Below are positions 53,508-61,797 of a stretch of DNA of 64,000 bases, piece after piece (the stretch's first letter is position 1; each line of letters begins with the position of its first letter). The stretch comes from Leifsonia sp. Leaf264 (GTDB lineage Bacteria; Actinomycetota; Actinomycetes; Actinomycetales; Microbacteriaceae), in NCBI RefSeq assembly GCF_001422325.1, contig NZ_LMMR01000006.1, positions 310,001-374,000 of the forward strand, given 5' to 3'. Below the pieces are notes generated by a model. The model was not told where the DNA came from and ran no database searches. It worked only from the letters and a program-made list of their open reading frames with translations. A program made the position numbers and the translations under genes.

Positions 53508-53912
53508 ATGGCGACGGGGCGGGTGAAGCGCGGATTCCTCTGGGTGCTGAAGAACACCCTCAACAGGCTCACCCTCAGGCTCGCCCGCTGGGGTCACGGT
53601 CCGTTCTCGCTCGTGCGCCACGTGGGCCGCTCCAGCGGACGCACCTTCGAGACTCCGCTCATCCTGGCGCGTGTGCCCAACGGCTTCGTCGCCGAGCTCA
53701 CCTACGGCGACGGCGTCAACTGGTACCGCAACATCGTGGCCGCCGGCTCCTGCGTCATCATCTCCGGCGGTCGCGAGTACAGCATCGGCTCGATCGAGCC
53801 CTACGCGACGGATGCCGGCCTGCGGGCATTCGGCGGCCCGCGCGCGGCGATTCTGCGGCTGCTGAACCGCGAGGAGTTCAGGCTGCTGCGCCTGGCCCCG
53901 ACCGCTGCCTGA
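53508..53912 (+). CDS. DUF385 (deazaflavin-dependent nitroreductase family) protein
   Basis: A 134-residue Ddn-like protein. HVGRSSGRTFETPLI and NWYRNIVAAG match the split-barrel F420-binding pattern of the family, and GREYSI follows. Many members reduce quinones or bind F420 without known substrates. The N-terminal basic-hydrophobic segment may associate with membrane. No clear ribosome site. Confidence 0.82.
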   Translation: MATGRVKRGFLWVLKNTLNRLTLRLARWGHGPFSLVRHVGRSSGRTFETPLILARVPNGFVAELTYGDGVNWYRNIVAAGSCVIISGGREYSIGSIEPYATDAGLRAFGGPRAAILRLLNREEFRLLRLAPTAA

Positions 53913-53918
53913 GCCGAC

Positions 53919-55328
53919 TCACTCCATCGTGTCGAGGATGCCGATCAGGTGCTCGAACGTCGTCAGCGGGTTGATGATCGCGAAGCGCGCGTTCGGGCGA
54001 CCGGCATGCGACGACGGCGTCACGAAGGCGTGCTGCTCGTTCAGCAGGCGCGCCGACCACCGGTCGTAGTCGGCCTTGGCCCATCCGTCGCGCTCGAAGA
54101 CCACGACGGAGAGCTGCGGGTCGCGCACCAGCGAGAGGCCGGGCCGCTTCTCGATCTCGGCGGCGATGTCGAGGGCCAGCTGGATGGAGTGCGTCACGGC
54201 GTCGCGGTACGCCTGGCCGCCGTAGGTCGCCAGCGAGAACCAGAGCGGAAGTCCGCGCGCGCGGCGGGTGAGGTGCGCGGCGTAGTCCGACGGGCTCCAG
54301 TCGCTGGTCTCGGTGAGGGTGTCGAGGTACTCGGCGTGCTGCGTGTGCGCCCGCCGACCGGTCTCGGGGTCGCGGTAGATGAGCGCACAGGCGTCGAACG
54401 GGGCGAACAGCCACTTGTGCGGGTCGACGATCACCGAGTCGGCGTGCTCGACGCCGGCGAACCTGTGCCGGGCCAACGGCGACAGCATCGCGGCGAGGCC
54501 GTAGGCGCCGTCGACGTGCAGCCAGAACTCGAAGTCGTCCTTGAGGGCGGCGATCGAGGCGATGTCGTCGACGACGCCGAAGTTGGTCGATCCACCCGTG
54601 GCCACGACGGCGAAGACGGATGCCCCGTGCTCCACGAGGGCTCCCCGCACGCTCTCGCCCGTGAGCACGCCGTCGGCCCGCGGGGCGACGGGAACGACCT
54701 CGACGTCCATGACGCGGGCCGCCGAGGCGATCGACGAGTGGGCCTCGGCGCTGCACACGATCACCCAGCGTCGCGGCTGCTCCTCGCCGCTCTCGGTGAC
54801 ACGCAGGCGGGCGCGCTCCCTGGCCGCGACGAGCGCAGACAGGTTGCCGAGGGTTCCGCCCTGCACGAAGACGCCGCCCGAGGTCTCGGGCAGGCCGAAC
54901 TCGCGGGCGAGCCATCCGAGGGCCTCGTTCTCGGCGAACACGGCGCCAGCACCCTCGAGCCACGATCCGCCGTAGAGCGCGCTCGCCGACACGACGAGGT
55001 CGAAGGAGATCGCCGCCTTCGTGGGCGCCGACGGGATGAAGGAGAGGTACTGCGGATGATCCGTCGTGATGCATGCCGGGGCGAGCACGTGCTCGAACAG
55101 GGCGAGCGCGCGGGTGGCGCCGATGCCGTTCTCGTCGATCGATCGGCCGGCGAGTCGGTCGAGCTCGACGGCGCTGAGCGGCTTGTCGAGCGGAGTGTCC
55201 GAGCTCAGGATGCGGCGACGGGAGTACTCGAGAACCACGTCGACGATGTCGGAGGTCTCCTTCGAGACCTCGTGCATGCGGGTGGTCTGGGTTCCGGCGG
55301 CAGGTGTCGTTCCGCGTGCTGCGTTCAT
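53919..55328 (-). CDS. pyridoxal-5'-phosphate-dependent group II decarboxylase family
   Basis: A 469-residue PLP enzyme. The lysine that binds PLP is in IVDPHKWLFAPFDACAL; TGGSTNFGVVDDI (cofactor phosphate and Asp region) and HVDGAYGLAA (Asp/His) are also present. Related to aromatic-amino-acid/glutamate decarboxylases and to other group II members, so the substrate is not fixed. AAGGA lies about 6 nt upstream of the start on its strand. It converges on the DUF385 gene 6 bp away. Confidence 0.87.
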   Translation of the reverse strand: MNAARGTTPAAGTQTTRMHEVSKETSDIVDVVLEYSRRRILSSDTPLDKPLSAVELDRLAGRSIDENGIGATRALALFEHVLAPACITTDHPQYLSFIPSAPTKAAISFDLVVSASALYGGSWLEGAGAVFAENEALGWLAREFGLPETSGGVFVQGGTLGNLSALVAARERARLRVTESGEEQPRRWVIVCSAEAHSSIASAARVMDVEVVPVAPRADGVLTGESVRGALVEHGASVFAVVATGGSTNFGVVDDIASIAALKDDFEFWLHVDGAYGLAAMLSPLARHRFAGVEHADSVIVDPHKWLFAPFDACALIYRDPETGRRAHTQHAEYLDTLTETSDWSPSDYAAHLTRRARGLPLWFSLATYGGQAYRDAVTHSIQLALDIAAEIEKRPGLSLVRDPQLSVVVFERDGWAKADYDRWSARLLNEQHAFVTPSSHAGRPNARFAIINPLTTFEHLIGILDTME

Positions 55329-55523
55329 GGGTACATCCTTGCGTTCAGCCGCCGTCTCCGGGAGTACAGCTGGGCTCAGACCAGTGAATCCGATACGGCG
55401 CGCAGTGTTGCTGACTGGAGCGGGACCTTCGCGCGCGTTCGGGTGCGGAGGTGCAGGAAATCGCCGCGTTCCCGTCGCGCACGCACCGCGCAGGCCGCTG
55501 TCGTGCGTGTCGGACGCCCGGGC

Positions 55524-55529
55524 TAGCGT
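55524..55529 (+). promoter_or_regulatory. -10 box TAGCGT of a leaderless promoter (alpha/beta hydrolase)
   Basis: TAGCGT lies 6 nt before ATG 55536, with no ribosome site. Confidence 0.5.
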
Positions 55530-55535
55530 GAGGTC

Positions 55536-56345
55536 ATGACCGAATCAGAGCTGATCTCCGGTACGACGTCGACCGGAGTCCCGTTCGTCGCCCGCGCGAC
55601 CTCGACGACGGGGGCTCCCGTCATCGCGGCGTGGCACCTGCTCGATCCGCCGCGCACGCCCGCAGCCTTCGCGGCGGCACTGCCCCTGGCCGGACTCGAT
55701 GCGACGGTGCTCTACCTCGGCCTTCCGCTGAGCGGCGATCGCATGCCGGATGGCGGCTTCGACGAGATCATGCGTCTCGCCGGCGACGACGCCGTGATGC
55801 GGTTGTTCGCGCCCATCCTCGAGGGTGCCGTCGCCGAGTTCCCTGCCGCCTTCGCCGAGCTGTGCGAGCGCTTCGATGTGTCGCCCGATGCGGCGGTCGG
55901 CCTGCTGGGCGGCTCCGCCGGATCCGCGGTCGCCGCCGGCGTGCTCGCGAGCGGCACCTCGGGTGCCTCGGCCGCGGTGTTCGTGAGCCCGATGCTCCAG
56001 CTCGCTCCGAACATCGATGCGATGGCCGAGTTCTTCGGCGGCGACGCCTACGCGTGGCATCCGGAGTCCAGGCGGGTCGCAGCCGAGATGGACTTCGTCG
56101 CCCGAGCCGAGGAGATCACGGCGACGGATGCCGCCCTCCGCGTCATCGTCGGACTCGACGACGAACCGGCCTTCGTGGGGCCGGCCCGCCTGTTCGCCGT
56201 CGCCACGGGAGCCGACCTGCAGCTCATGGAGAGCGTCGCGCACGCGCTGGCCGAGGAGCCCGGCATCGAGCCGGCTCCGCAGACCGAGGCGGCAGCTGCC
56301 TACGACGCCCTCGCGGTGGAGTGGTTCAGCGAGCACCTCCGCTGA
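55536..56345 (+). CDS. alpha/beta-hydrolase-fold protein
   Basis: A 269-residue protein with the nucleophile elbow GLLGGSAGSAVAAG (Ser in GxSxG), preceded by a strand and loop VIAAWHLLDPP. An Asp candidate is GLDDEPAF and a His candidate is VAHALAEEPG. Function unknown; probably an esterase-like or unclassified hydrolase. Leaderless-type start. Convergent with the hydroxyacyl-CoA dehydrogenase; inverted-repeat copy 3 lies between. Confidence 0.75.
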   Translation: MTESELISGTTSTGVPFVARATSTTGAPVIAAWHLLDPPRTPAAFAAALPLAGLDATVLYLGLPLSGDRMPDGGFDEIMRLAGDDAVMRLFAPILEGAVAEFPAAFAELCERFDVSPDAAVGLLGGSAGSAVAAGVLASGTSGASAAVFVSPMLQLAPNIDAMAEFFGGDAYAWHPESRRVAAEMDFVARAEEITATDAALRVIVGLDDEPAFVGPARLFAVATGADLQLMESVAHALAEEPGIEPAPQTEAAAAYDALAVEWFSEHLR

Positions 56346-56373
56346 GTCGCACGATCCCGCTGATCAGGGGCCG

Positions 56374-56438
56374 TTTGCAGGATGAGACGGGATACGGGCG
56401 CATAGCGCGCCCATGACCCGTCTCATCCTGCAGACTCG
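56374..56438. repeat. dispersed intergenic inverted repeat, copy 3 (most intact)
   Basis: 15-bp perfect arms GCAGGATGAGACGGG (56377-56391) and CCCGTCTCATCCTGC (56417-56431), with inner GGGCGC (56396-56401)/GCGCCC (56407-56412). It is between two convergent genes. Confidence 0.9.
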
Positions 56439-56446
56439 CAGGTGCC

Positions 56447-57301
56447 CTACTTGTAGGAGTAGAACCCCTCGCCCGTCGAGGTGCCGAGCTTGCCCTGGTC
56501 GATGTAGTTCTCCTTGAGGTACGCGGCGAAGGCCTGCTGCTTCGGGCCGCCGTGCGAGGAGATGTTGTAGGCCGTGGTCAGGCCGACGATGTCGTAGATC
56601 TGGAACGGGCCGAGCGGCGCCCCGGTGCCGATGCGCCAAGTCTTGTCGATGGTCTCGGGGTCGGCGTAGCCGCCCACCACGAGCTCGCCGGCAGCATCCA
56701 GGAACGGAACCAGCAGCGAGTTCAACAGGTAGCCGGCCTTCTCCTTGCGGATCTCGATCGGCACCATGCCGATCGCCGATGCGAAGTCGACGACGGTCTG
56801 GAAGACGGCGGGGTCCGTCGCCGGCGTTCCCATGATCTCGGCGGTGTTCTGCACCCACACGTGGTTCGCGAAGTGCAGCGCCAGGAAGCGATCGGGGCGT
56901 CCGGTGAAGCCCGAGAGGTCGCTGGGCAGCAGGGTCGACGAGTTCGTCGCGAAGATGGTGCGCTCGGGGGCGAGGGCCGCGAGCTTCGTGTAGGTGTCGC
57001 GCTTGAGCGACAGGTTCTCGGGGATCGCCTCGATCACGAGGTCGGCATCCGTCACGGCATCGGCCAGATCGGCTGAGAGACGGATGCGGGCCAGCGCCTC
57101 GTCGGCCTTGCCGTCCGCGGCTCCCGCCACCTCCTTGGTGTACGTCGCGGCGAGGCCGGCGAATCGCGCCTTGGCCTGCTCGAGCACCTCGTTGCTGATG
57201 TCGTACGCGACCACCTCGAATCCGTGGAACGCGGTCTGGTAGGCGATCTGCGACCCGAGCACGCCGGTTCCGAGCACGGTGATCTTCGTCAGTTCTGACA
57301 T
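56447..57301 (-). CDS. 3-hydroxyacyl-CoA dehydrogenase family protein
   Basis: A 284-residue protein: NAD-binding VLGTGVLGSQIAYQTAFHG, VIEAIPENLSLKRD, ATNSSTLLPSDLSG, and the catalytic His in LHFANHVWVQNTAEIMG. Similar to 3-hydroxybutyryl-CoA dehydrogenase. It converts 3-hydroxyacyl-CoA and 3-oxoacyl-CoA. It starts 10 bp after the marR stop and is co-transcribed with it. Confidence 0.9.
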   Translation of the reverse strand: MSELTKITVLGTGVLGSQIAYQTAFHGFEVVAYDISNEVLEQAKARFAGLAATYTKEVAGAADGKADEALARIRLSADLADAVTDADLVIEAIPENLSLKRDTYTKLAALAPERTIFATNSSTLLPSDLSGFTGRPDRFLALHFANHVWVQNTAEIMGTPATDPAVFQTVVDFASAIGMVPIEIRKEKAGYLLNSLLVPFLDAAGELVVGGYADPETIDKTWRIGTGAPLGPFQIYDIVGLTTAYNISSHGGPKQQAFAAYLKENYIDQGKLGTSTGEGFYSYK

Positions 57302-57311
57302 TGCTTCCTTC

Positions 57312-57779
57312 TTACTTCTCTGGGTTCTCTTGTGGAGTCTGAGGGGCGGATGCCGCGGGCCGCGCGGCATTGAACCTGGCGAGTGCCTGCGCGAAGGCGG
57401 CGACCTCGTCGTCGGTCCAGTCGCCCATCTGCGCGTCGACGACGTCCTGCAGGATGCCGAGGCTCTCGCGGTAGGCGTCCCACCCCGCGTCGGTGAGCTC
57501 GAGCGGGCGGCCGCGGCCTGCGGCATCCGTCGCCTCGCGGACGACCCCGAGCTTCACCAGGTTCGTGAGCTGCCGCGACACCGTCGAGCGGTTCAGCAGG
57601 AACTCGGTCGCGATGTCGGTGGAGCGGCTGCCCGGGTTGTCGACGATGAACGCGACGATCGACTGGTCGGTGAGGGAGAGCCGGATGCCTGCCGTGCGGG
57701 CATCGGCGACCCCCCGGCGGGAGATGCGGATGAGGGCGCGCAGCACGCTCGCTGCGTGCTCGTCGCGTTGACGGACCAT
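57312..57779 (-). CDS. MarR family regulator
   Basis: A 155-residue winged-helix MarR protein. The recognition region is STDIATEFLLNRSTVSRQLTNLVKLGVV, followed by the wing REATDAAGRGRPLELTDAG. A Pro/Ala-rich tail follows. Twin palindromic operators upstream suggest autorepression of the marR-hydroxyacyl-CoA dehydrogenase operon. The ligand is probably an acyl-CoA or small acid. Confidence 0.9.
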   Translation of the reverse strand: MVRQRDEHAASVLRALIRISRRGVADARTAGIRLSLTDQSIVAFIVDNPGSRSTDIATEFLLNRSTVSRQLTNLVKLGVVREATDAAGRGRPLELTDAGWDAYRESLGILQDVVDAQMGDWTDDEVAAFAQALARFNAARPAASAPQTPQENPEK

Positions 57780-57797
57780 CGGGGCGCCTCGCTCTCT

Positions 57798-57812
57798 GTT
57801 GCTTAGTGCAAC
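57798..57812. promoter_or_regulatory. MarR operator 1
   Basis: GTTGC-TTAGT-GCAAC, perfect arms, 19 bp upstream of the marR start. Centre is 28 bp from operator 2. Confidence 0.75.
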
Positions 57813-57825
57813 AGTACGCCTCTAA

Positions 57826-57840
57826 GTTGCAGGATGCAAC
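57826..57840. promoter_or_regulatory. MarR operator 2
   Basis: GTTGCA-GGA-TGCAAC, perfect arms, same half-site as operator 1. The two lie on nearly the same face of the helix. Confidence 0.75.
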
Positions 57841-57885
57841 AGAGCGAGGTTCGAGCGCCGAGCAGCGCGCCTGCCACGGACTCCG

Positions 57886-58809
57886 CTAGCGAGCAGCGGC
57901 AGTGCCGGCCATCCTGTAGAACTCCCGGGCGGTGCCGGCGAACAGGCGCTCCCGCTCGCTCCGCGTGAACTCGCCGGTGATCCTGTCGAACGCCCCGTAG
58001 AGCGCCCCCAGCGACGAGTACAGACCGTCCACCGGGAAGTTGCTGCCGAACATCGCTCGCTCCGGGCCGAACACCTCGATCGTGTCGAGGACGATGCGAC
58101 GAATGCTCTCGGTGGTCCACCGGTGATCATTGGTGCCCAGCGCCGAGATCTTCACCGTGGTGTTCGGCTGCGCGGCGACGAGAGCGATCCCACGCTTCCA
58201 GGAGTCCAGCGCGTCGTCGTCGCGCTCGATGGGCATGCCGGCGTGGTCGAGCACTATCGGCACGTCGTGATGAGCCGCCGCCAGCGTCGCGGCGTCCTCG
58301 AGCTGATGCGGGAACACCTGCAGGTCGAATGACAGCCCGAGTGACGCCAGGTGCCCGAAGCCCGACAGCCAGGCCGGATCCCGCATCAGGTCACCCCGGT
58401 CGCGGTGCGCGTAGAACGGGTCGACGTGCCAGTTCAGGATGTCGCGAACTCCCCGAACCGACGGCAGGGAGGCGTGAGCGGCGAGCTGGTCTGCAGCATC
58501 CGTCGACGTCAGGTCGACCTTCACCACCTGCACGCTCGGCAGTCCGGCGGCGGCGATCCCGTCGATCCATCGGCTCTCCCAACGCGGATCGGCAGCACCG
58601 TTCTCGACGTGCACCGAGCCGACGAGGCGGCCCCCGAGCAGGTCGAGCTCTGCGGCATCCGCTCGATAGTCGGCCAGCAGGTAGTCGTGCCTCAGCGGGA
58701 CGTCGTCGCCGTGATAGCGATCGACTCGCGGCCCCTCTAGCCAGGGGTACGAGGCCGAACTGAGAGCGCACAGGTGGTGGTGCGCGTCGATGACGTCGAG
58801 GTCGAGCAT
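57886..58809 (-). CDS. Amidohydro_2 family hydrolase (lactonase-like)
   Basis: A 307-residue TIM-barrel metal-dependent hydrolase. DAHHHLCALSS carries the N-terminal His pair, ILNWHVDPFYA and IVLDHAGMP the further metal/active-site positions, and FGSNFPVDGLYSS the catalytic Asp. Similar to L-fuconolactonase and 2-pyrone-4,6-dicarboxylate lactonase. In a sugar-uptake operon it would hydrolyse a sugar-acid lactone. It starts 8 bp after the previous gene in the operon, of which it is the last. Confidence 0.85.
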   Translation of the reverse strand: MLDLDVIDAHHHLCALSSASYPWLEGPRVDRYHGDDVPLRHDYLLADYRADAAELDLLGGRLVGSVHVENGAADPRWESRWIDGIAAAGLPSVQVVKVDLTSTDAADQLAAHASLPSVRGVRDILNWHVDPFYAHRDRGDLMRDPAWLSGFGHLASLGLSFDLQVFPHQLEDAATLAAAHHDVPIVLDHAGMPIERDDDALDSWKRGIALVAAQPNTTVKISALGTNDHRWTTESIRRIVLDTIEVFGPERAMFGSNFPVDGLYSSLGALYGAFDRITGEFTRSERERLFAGTAREFYRMAGTAAAR

Positions 58810-58817
58810 CGGTTCCT

Positions 58818-59744
58818 TCAGTCGAGTGCGGGCGGGGATGTCGGCTCGTCGCCGGTTCCGGATGCGGCAAGCCGGGCGATCGACAGCTCGATGGCGGAGT
58901 GATCGAGCTCCCCGTCGCCGTCGCGCACCGCCCGCTCGAAGACGTCTGTGAGCGTAACCGCCACCGGCAGCACGAGTCCATGGGATCGGGCGGTCTCGGT
59001 CACGAACAGCAGGTCCTTGAGTTGGTTGCTCGAACTGCCGCCGCCGGCGAAGTCACTGCTGAGCCAGCGCTCCTTCTTCTGACGCAGCACCTCGGACGAG
59101 CCGAGCCCGCCCTCGAAGAGCCGCAACAGGGCGCCCCGGTCGATGCCGCTGGCATCGGCGAGCACGAGAGCCTCCGAGAGGGCGGTCACCGTCGCAGCGA
59201 CGACCACCTGGTTGCAGGCCTTGGCCGTCTCGCCGGTTCCGAGTGCGCCCAAATGGATCACCGTGGATCCGACGGCGTCCAGCACCGGCCAGGCGCGCGC
59301 GACCGCATCCGGTGCTCCGCCGACCATCACGCTGAGGGCTCCCGATTCCGCGCCGGCCACGCCACCGCTGAGCGGGGCGTCGACCACCTCGACGCCGTGA
59401 TCGGCAAGACGGGCACCGAGCGCTGCGATACCGACCGGCGACACCGTGCCGTGAACGACCAGCACCGGGTGCTCCACCCCGTGCGCCTGCCAGCCCGCGA
59501 GCAGCCCGTCCGGGCCGCCCAGCAGCTGCTCGACGTCGTCGAGATCGGTGAGCACGGTGAGGGTCACCGTCGCCGCCGCCTCGGCGGGCGTCGGAGCGAG
59601 CAGAGCGCCGGCCTCGACCAGAGCGTCGGCCTTGCCGATGGAACGGTTCCAGACCGTCAGCTCACCGAGCGACGCCAGCAGACGCCTGGCGATGGGCTCG
59701 CCCATCCGACCGAGTCCGAGCAGGGAGACGGCTGGAGCGCTCAC
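58818..59744 (-). CDS. beta-hydroxyacid dehydrogenase family (NAD-dependent)
   Basis: A 308-residue enzyme of the 3-hydroxyisobutyrate/tartronate-semialdehyde-reductase family: SLLGLGRMGEPIARR (Rossmann), DAPLSGGVAGAESGALSVMVGG (substrate loop) and KACNQVVVAA (catalytic Lys). GTG start overlapping the upstream epimerase stop by 4 bp (GTGA). It would reduce or oxidise a hydroxy-acid intermediate in sugar catabolism. Confidence 0.9.
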   Translation of the reverse strand: MSAPAVSLLGLGRMGEPIARRLLASLGELTVWNRSIGKADALVEAGALLAPTPAEAAATVTLTVLTDLDDVEQLLGGPDGLLAGWQAHGVEHPVLVVHGTVSPVGIAALGARLADHGVEVVDAPLSGGVAGAESGALSVMVGGAPDAVARAWPVLDAVGSTVIHLGALGTGETAKACNQVVVAATVTALSEALVLADASGIDRGALLRLFEGGLGSSEVLRQKKERWLSSDFAGGGSSSNQLKDLLFVTETARSHGLVLPVAVTLTDVFERAVRDGDGELDHSAIELSIARLAASGTGDEPTSPPALD

Positions 59745-60730
59745 GATCGGGGCCCGGTGTTCCCGACGCTCTCGAAGGCGTCGACACCCGACACGTCGGC
59801 AAGCAGGTCGGGGTCGATGTCCTCGAGGGCGACGATCGCGCGGAAGCCGAGCATGGTCTGCGCACGATCGAGTCGAACCGGCACGTCCCTGCCGGTGATG
59901 GCTGCTCGCGGTACCGCGGGGACGACGGCGTCCAGCGCCTCGTCCGTGCCCTGCCGAAGGTAGGTGCGCGGAGCCGCCACGAGGATGCCCGGCGAGGAGG
60001 GGGTGTCGTGGGTGAGGGCCGCCAGCGTCGCGACCGCGGCGTCGGACACGTCGAGGTAGGTCCAGCCTTCGCACGCCTGCCGGCGTGGGTCGTCGCGCAG
60101 TGCCGCACGGACGTGCCCGGCGAACACCCGACCGCCGTCGACGGTGATGTCACGGACGAGGGGGAAGCGCAGTCCCGTGATCGGAAGCCCCGACCAGCGG
60201 GTGATCGCGAGCGCAGCCTCCTCGTTGGCCTGCTTGGAGAGGGAGTACGGATCTGCGATGTCCGCGGGTTCGTCCTCGGTCCACGGGTATCGGGATGGGA
60301 GTACCGGCCGGGCGTTCAACGGCAGCCCGAACGCGTTGATGCTCGACGCGAACACGGCCTTGGCGAGACCTGCCTCAGCGGCGGCGTTCAACACGAGGAA
60401 TGTCCCGAGTGCGTTCGCAGCGTAGATCTCCCCTGCCCCGGTGAAGCCGAGGCCGGGGATGCCCGCCAGGTGGACGACGGCATCCTGTCCCGCGATCGCC
60501 GATCGCACGGCCCGCTCGTCGATGACGGATGCCCTGACATAGGCTGCCGCACCGGCGGCTGTCGCGCGGTCCGCGGCGTCCTCCGCTCCGCGATCAAGTG
60601 CGGTGACGATGGCGCCGGCCTCAGCGAGGTGTCGCACGACGGCGCGCCCGATGAGGCCGTCACCGCCCGTGACGAGCACGCGTCGGTTCTCGACCGACTC
60701 GAGCGCACTCGCGCTGGGCGCTGAACTCAC
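59741..60730 (-). CDS. NAD-dependent epimerase/dehydratase family protein
   Basis: A 329-residue extended SDR: VLVTGGDGLIGRAVVRHL (cofactor), FASSINAFG (catalytic Ser) and DPYSLSKQANEE (YxxxK). Substrate unknown; possible roles are uronate dehydrogenation or sugar epimerisation. GTG start overlaps the permease stop by 4 bp. Third enzyme-linked gene of the sugar operon. Confidence 0.87.
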   Translation of the reverse strand: MSSAPSASALESVENRRVLVTGGDGLIGRAVVRHLAEAGAIVTALDRGAEDAADRATAAGAAAYVRASVIDERAVRSAIAGQDAVVHLAGIPGLGFTGAGEIYAANALGTFLVLNAAAEAGLAKAVFASSINAFGLPLNARPVLPSRYPWTEDEPADIADPYSLSKQANEEAALAITRWSGLPITGLRFPLVRDITVDGGRVFAGHVRAALRDDPRRQACEGWTYLDVSDAAVATLAALTHDTPSSPGILVAAPRTYLRQGTDEALDAVVPAVPRAAITGRDVPVRLDRAQTMLGFRAIVALEDIDPDLLADVSGVDAFESVGNTGPRS

Positions 60731-61797
60731 TTGGAGGCTCCCACGCTCTCGCCGCCGACAGCGGCCACCGATGAGGTCAGCGGTGCCGGGATCGGCTTGC
60801 CCCGATCGCCGCGGCTCCCACGCTTCATCATGGGCCACCCCTTGCTTCCCTGATCGACAGCGACGGCGATGATCACGACGAGACCGGTGACGATCTGCTC
60901 GTAGAAGCTCGGGACGTTGAGCAGCACGAGGCCGTTGGTGAGCGCGCCGAGGATGAGCGCTCCGACGAGAGTTCCTGTGATCCTGCCCTCGCCACCCATG
61001 AGGTTCGCACCGCCGATCACAGCCGCGGCGATGGCCGTGAGGAGGTACGGACTGCCGGCTTCGGACTGGGCGGCACTGATGCGTGCCACGAGGACGAGCC
61101 CGGCTAGAGCGGCAAGGGCCCCCGAGATCCCATAGACGATGATCTTCGTCCGGTTGACGCGGATGCCCGACAGCCACGCAGTCTCCTCGCTGCCGCCGAT
61201 GGCGATGACGTTCTGGCCGAAGACTGTGCGGCGCAGGAGGAGCGAGGCGAGGATGGCGACGACGATCACGATGATGACGACCACGGGAACGCCGCCGATG
61301 TAGCTGTTGAGCATCAGCACGAACTCCTGGGGCACGTTGTAGACGGGCGTGCCGTTCGTGACGACGTAGGCCAGGCCCTGGTACACGCTCATGGTTCCCA
61401 GCGTGGCGATGAACGGTGGCAGCTTCAAGAGGGTGATGAGCAGGCCGTTCACGACTCCGGCACTGAATCCGACGACGATCCCTGCCAGCAGGGCGGGGAT
61501 GGGTGCGACTCCGGAGTTCACCATCATGTTCGCCGACACCATGCCCACCAGGCTTGCGATGGAGCCGACGGACAGGTCGATGCCGCCGGTGATGATCACG
61601 AAGGTGAGACCGATGCCGATGAGCGCGTTCACGCAGGCCGACACGGCCACGTCTCGCAGATTGTCGAGGGTGAGGAAGTTCGGGCTCAGGATGCCGAAGA
61701 TGATGAAGATGACGGCGGCGGCGATGAAGATGCCGAGTGCCTGGAAGTTGAAGTCGAGCTTCCTGCCCGAACGGGTGGTCGCAGCGTCGTTGCTCAT
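60727..61797 (-). CDS. sugar ABC transporter permease (RbsC-like)
   Basis: A 356-residue permease with about 8-10 helices: FGILSPNFLTLDNLRDVAVSA and GIGLTFVIITGGIDLSVGSI (RbsC signature), LKLPPFIATLGTMSVYQGLAYVVT, and NLMGGEGRITGTLVGALILG. It forms the channel for a ribose-, rhamnose- or autoinducer-2-type sugar. The start overlaps the ATPase stop by 4 bp (ATGA). Confidence 0.92.
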   Translation of the reverse strand: MSNDAATTRSGRKLDFNFQALGIFIAAAVIFIIFGILSPNFLTLDNLRDVAVSACVNALIGIGLTFVIITGGIDLSVGSIASLVGMVSANMMVNSGVAPIPALLAGIVVGFSAGVVNGLLITLLKLPPFIATLGTMSVYQGLAYVVTNGTPVYNVPQEFVLMLNSYIGGVPVVVIIVIVVAILASLLLRRTVFGQNVIAIGGSEETAWLSGIRVNRTKIIVYGISGALAALAGLVLVARISAAQSEAGSPYLLTAIAAAVIGGANLMGGEGRITGTLVGALILGALTNGLVLLNVPSFYEQIVTGLVVIIAVAVDQGSKGWPMMKRGSRGDRGKPIPAPLTSSVAAVGGESVGASK

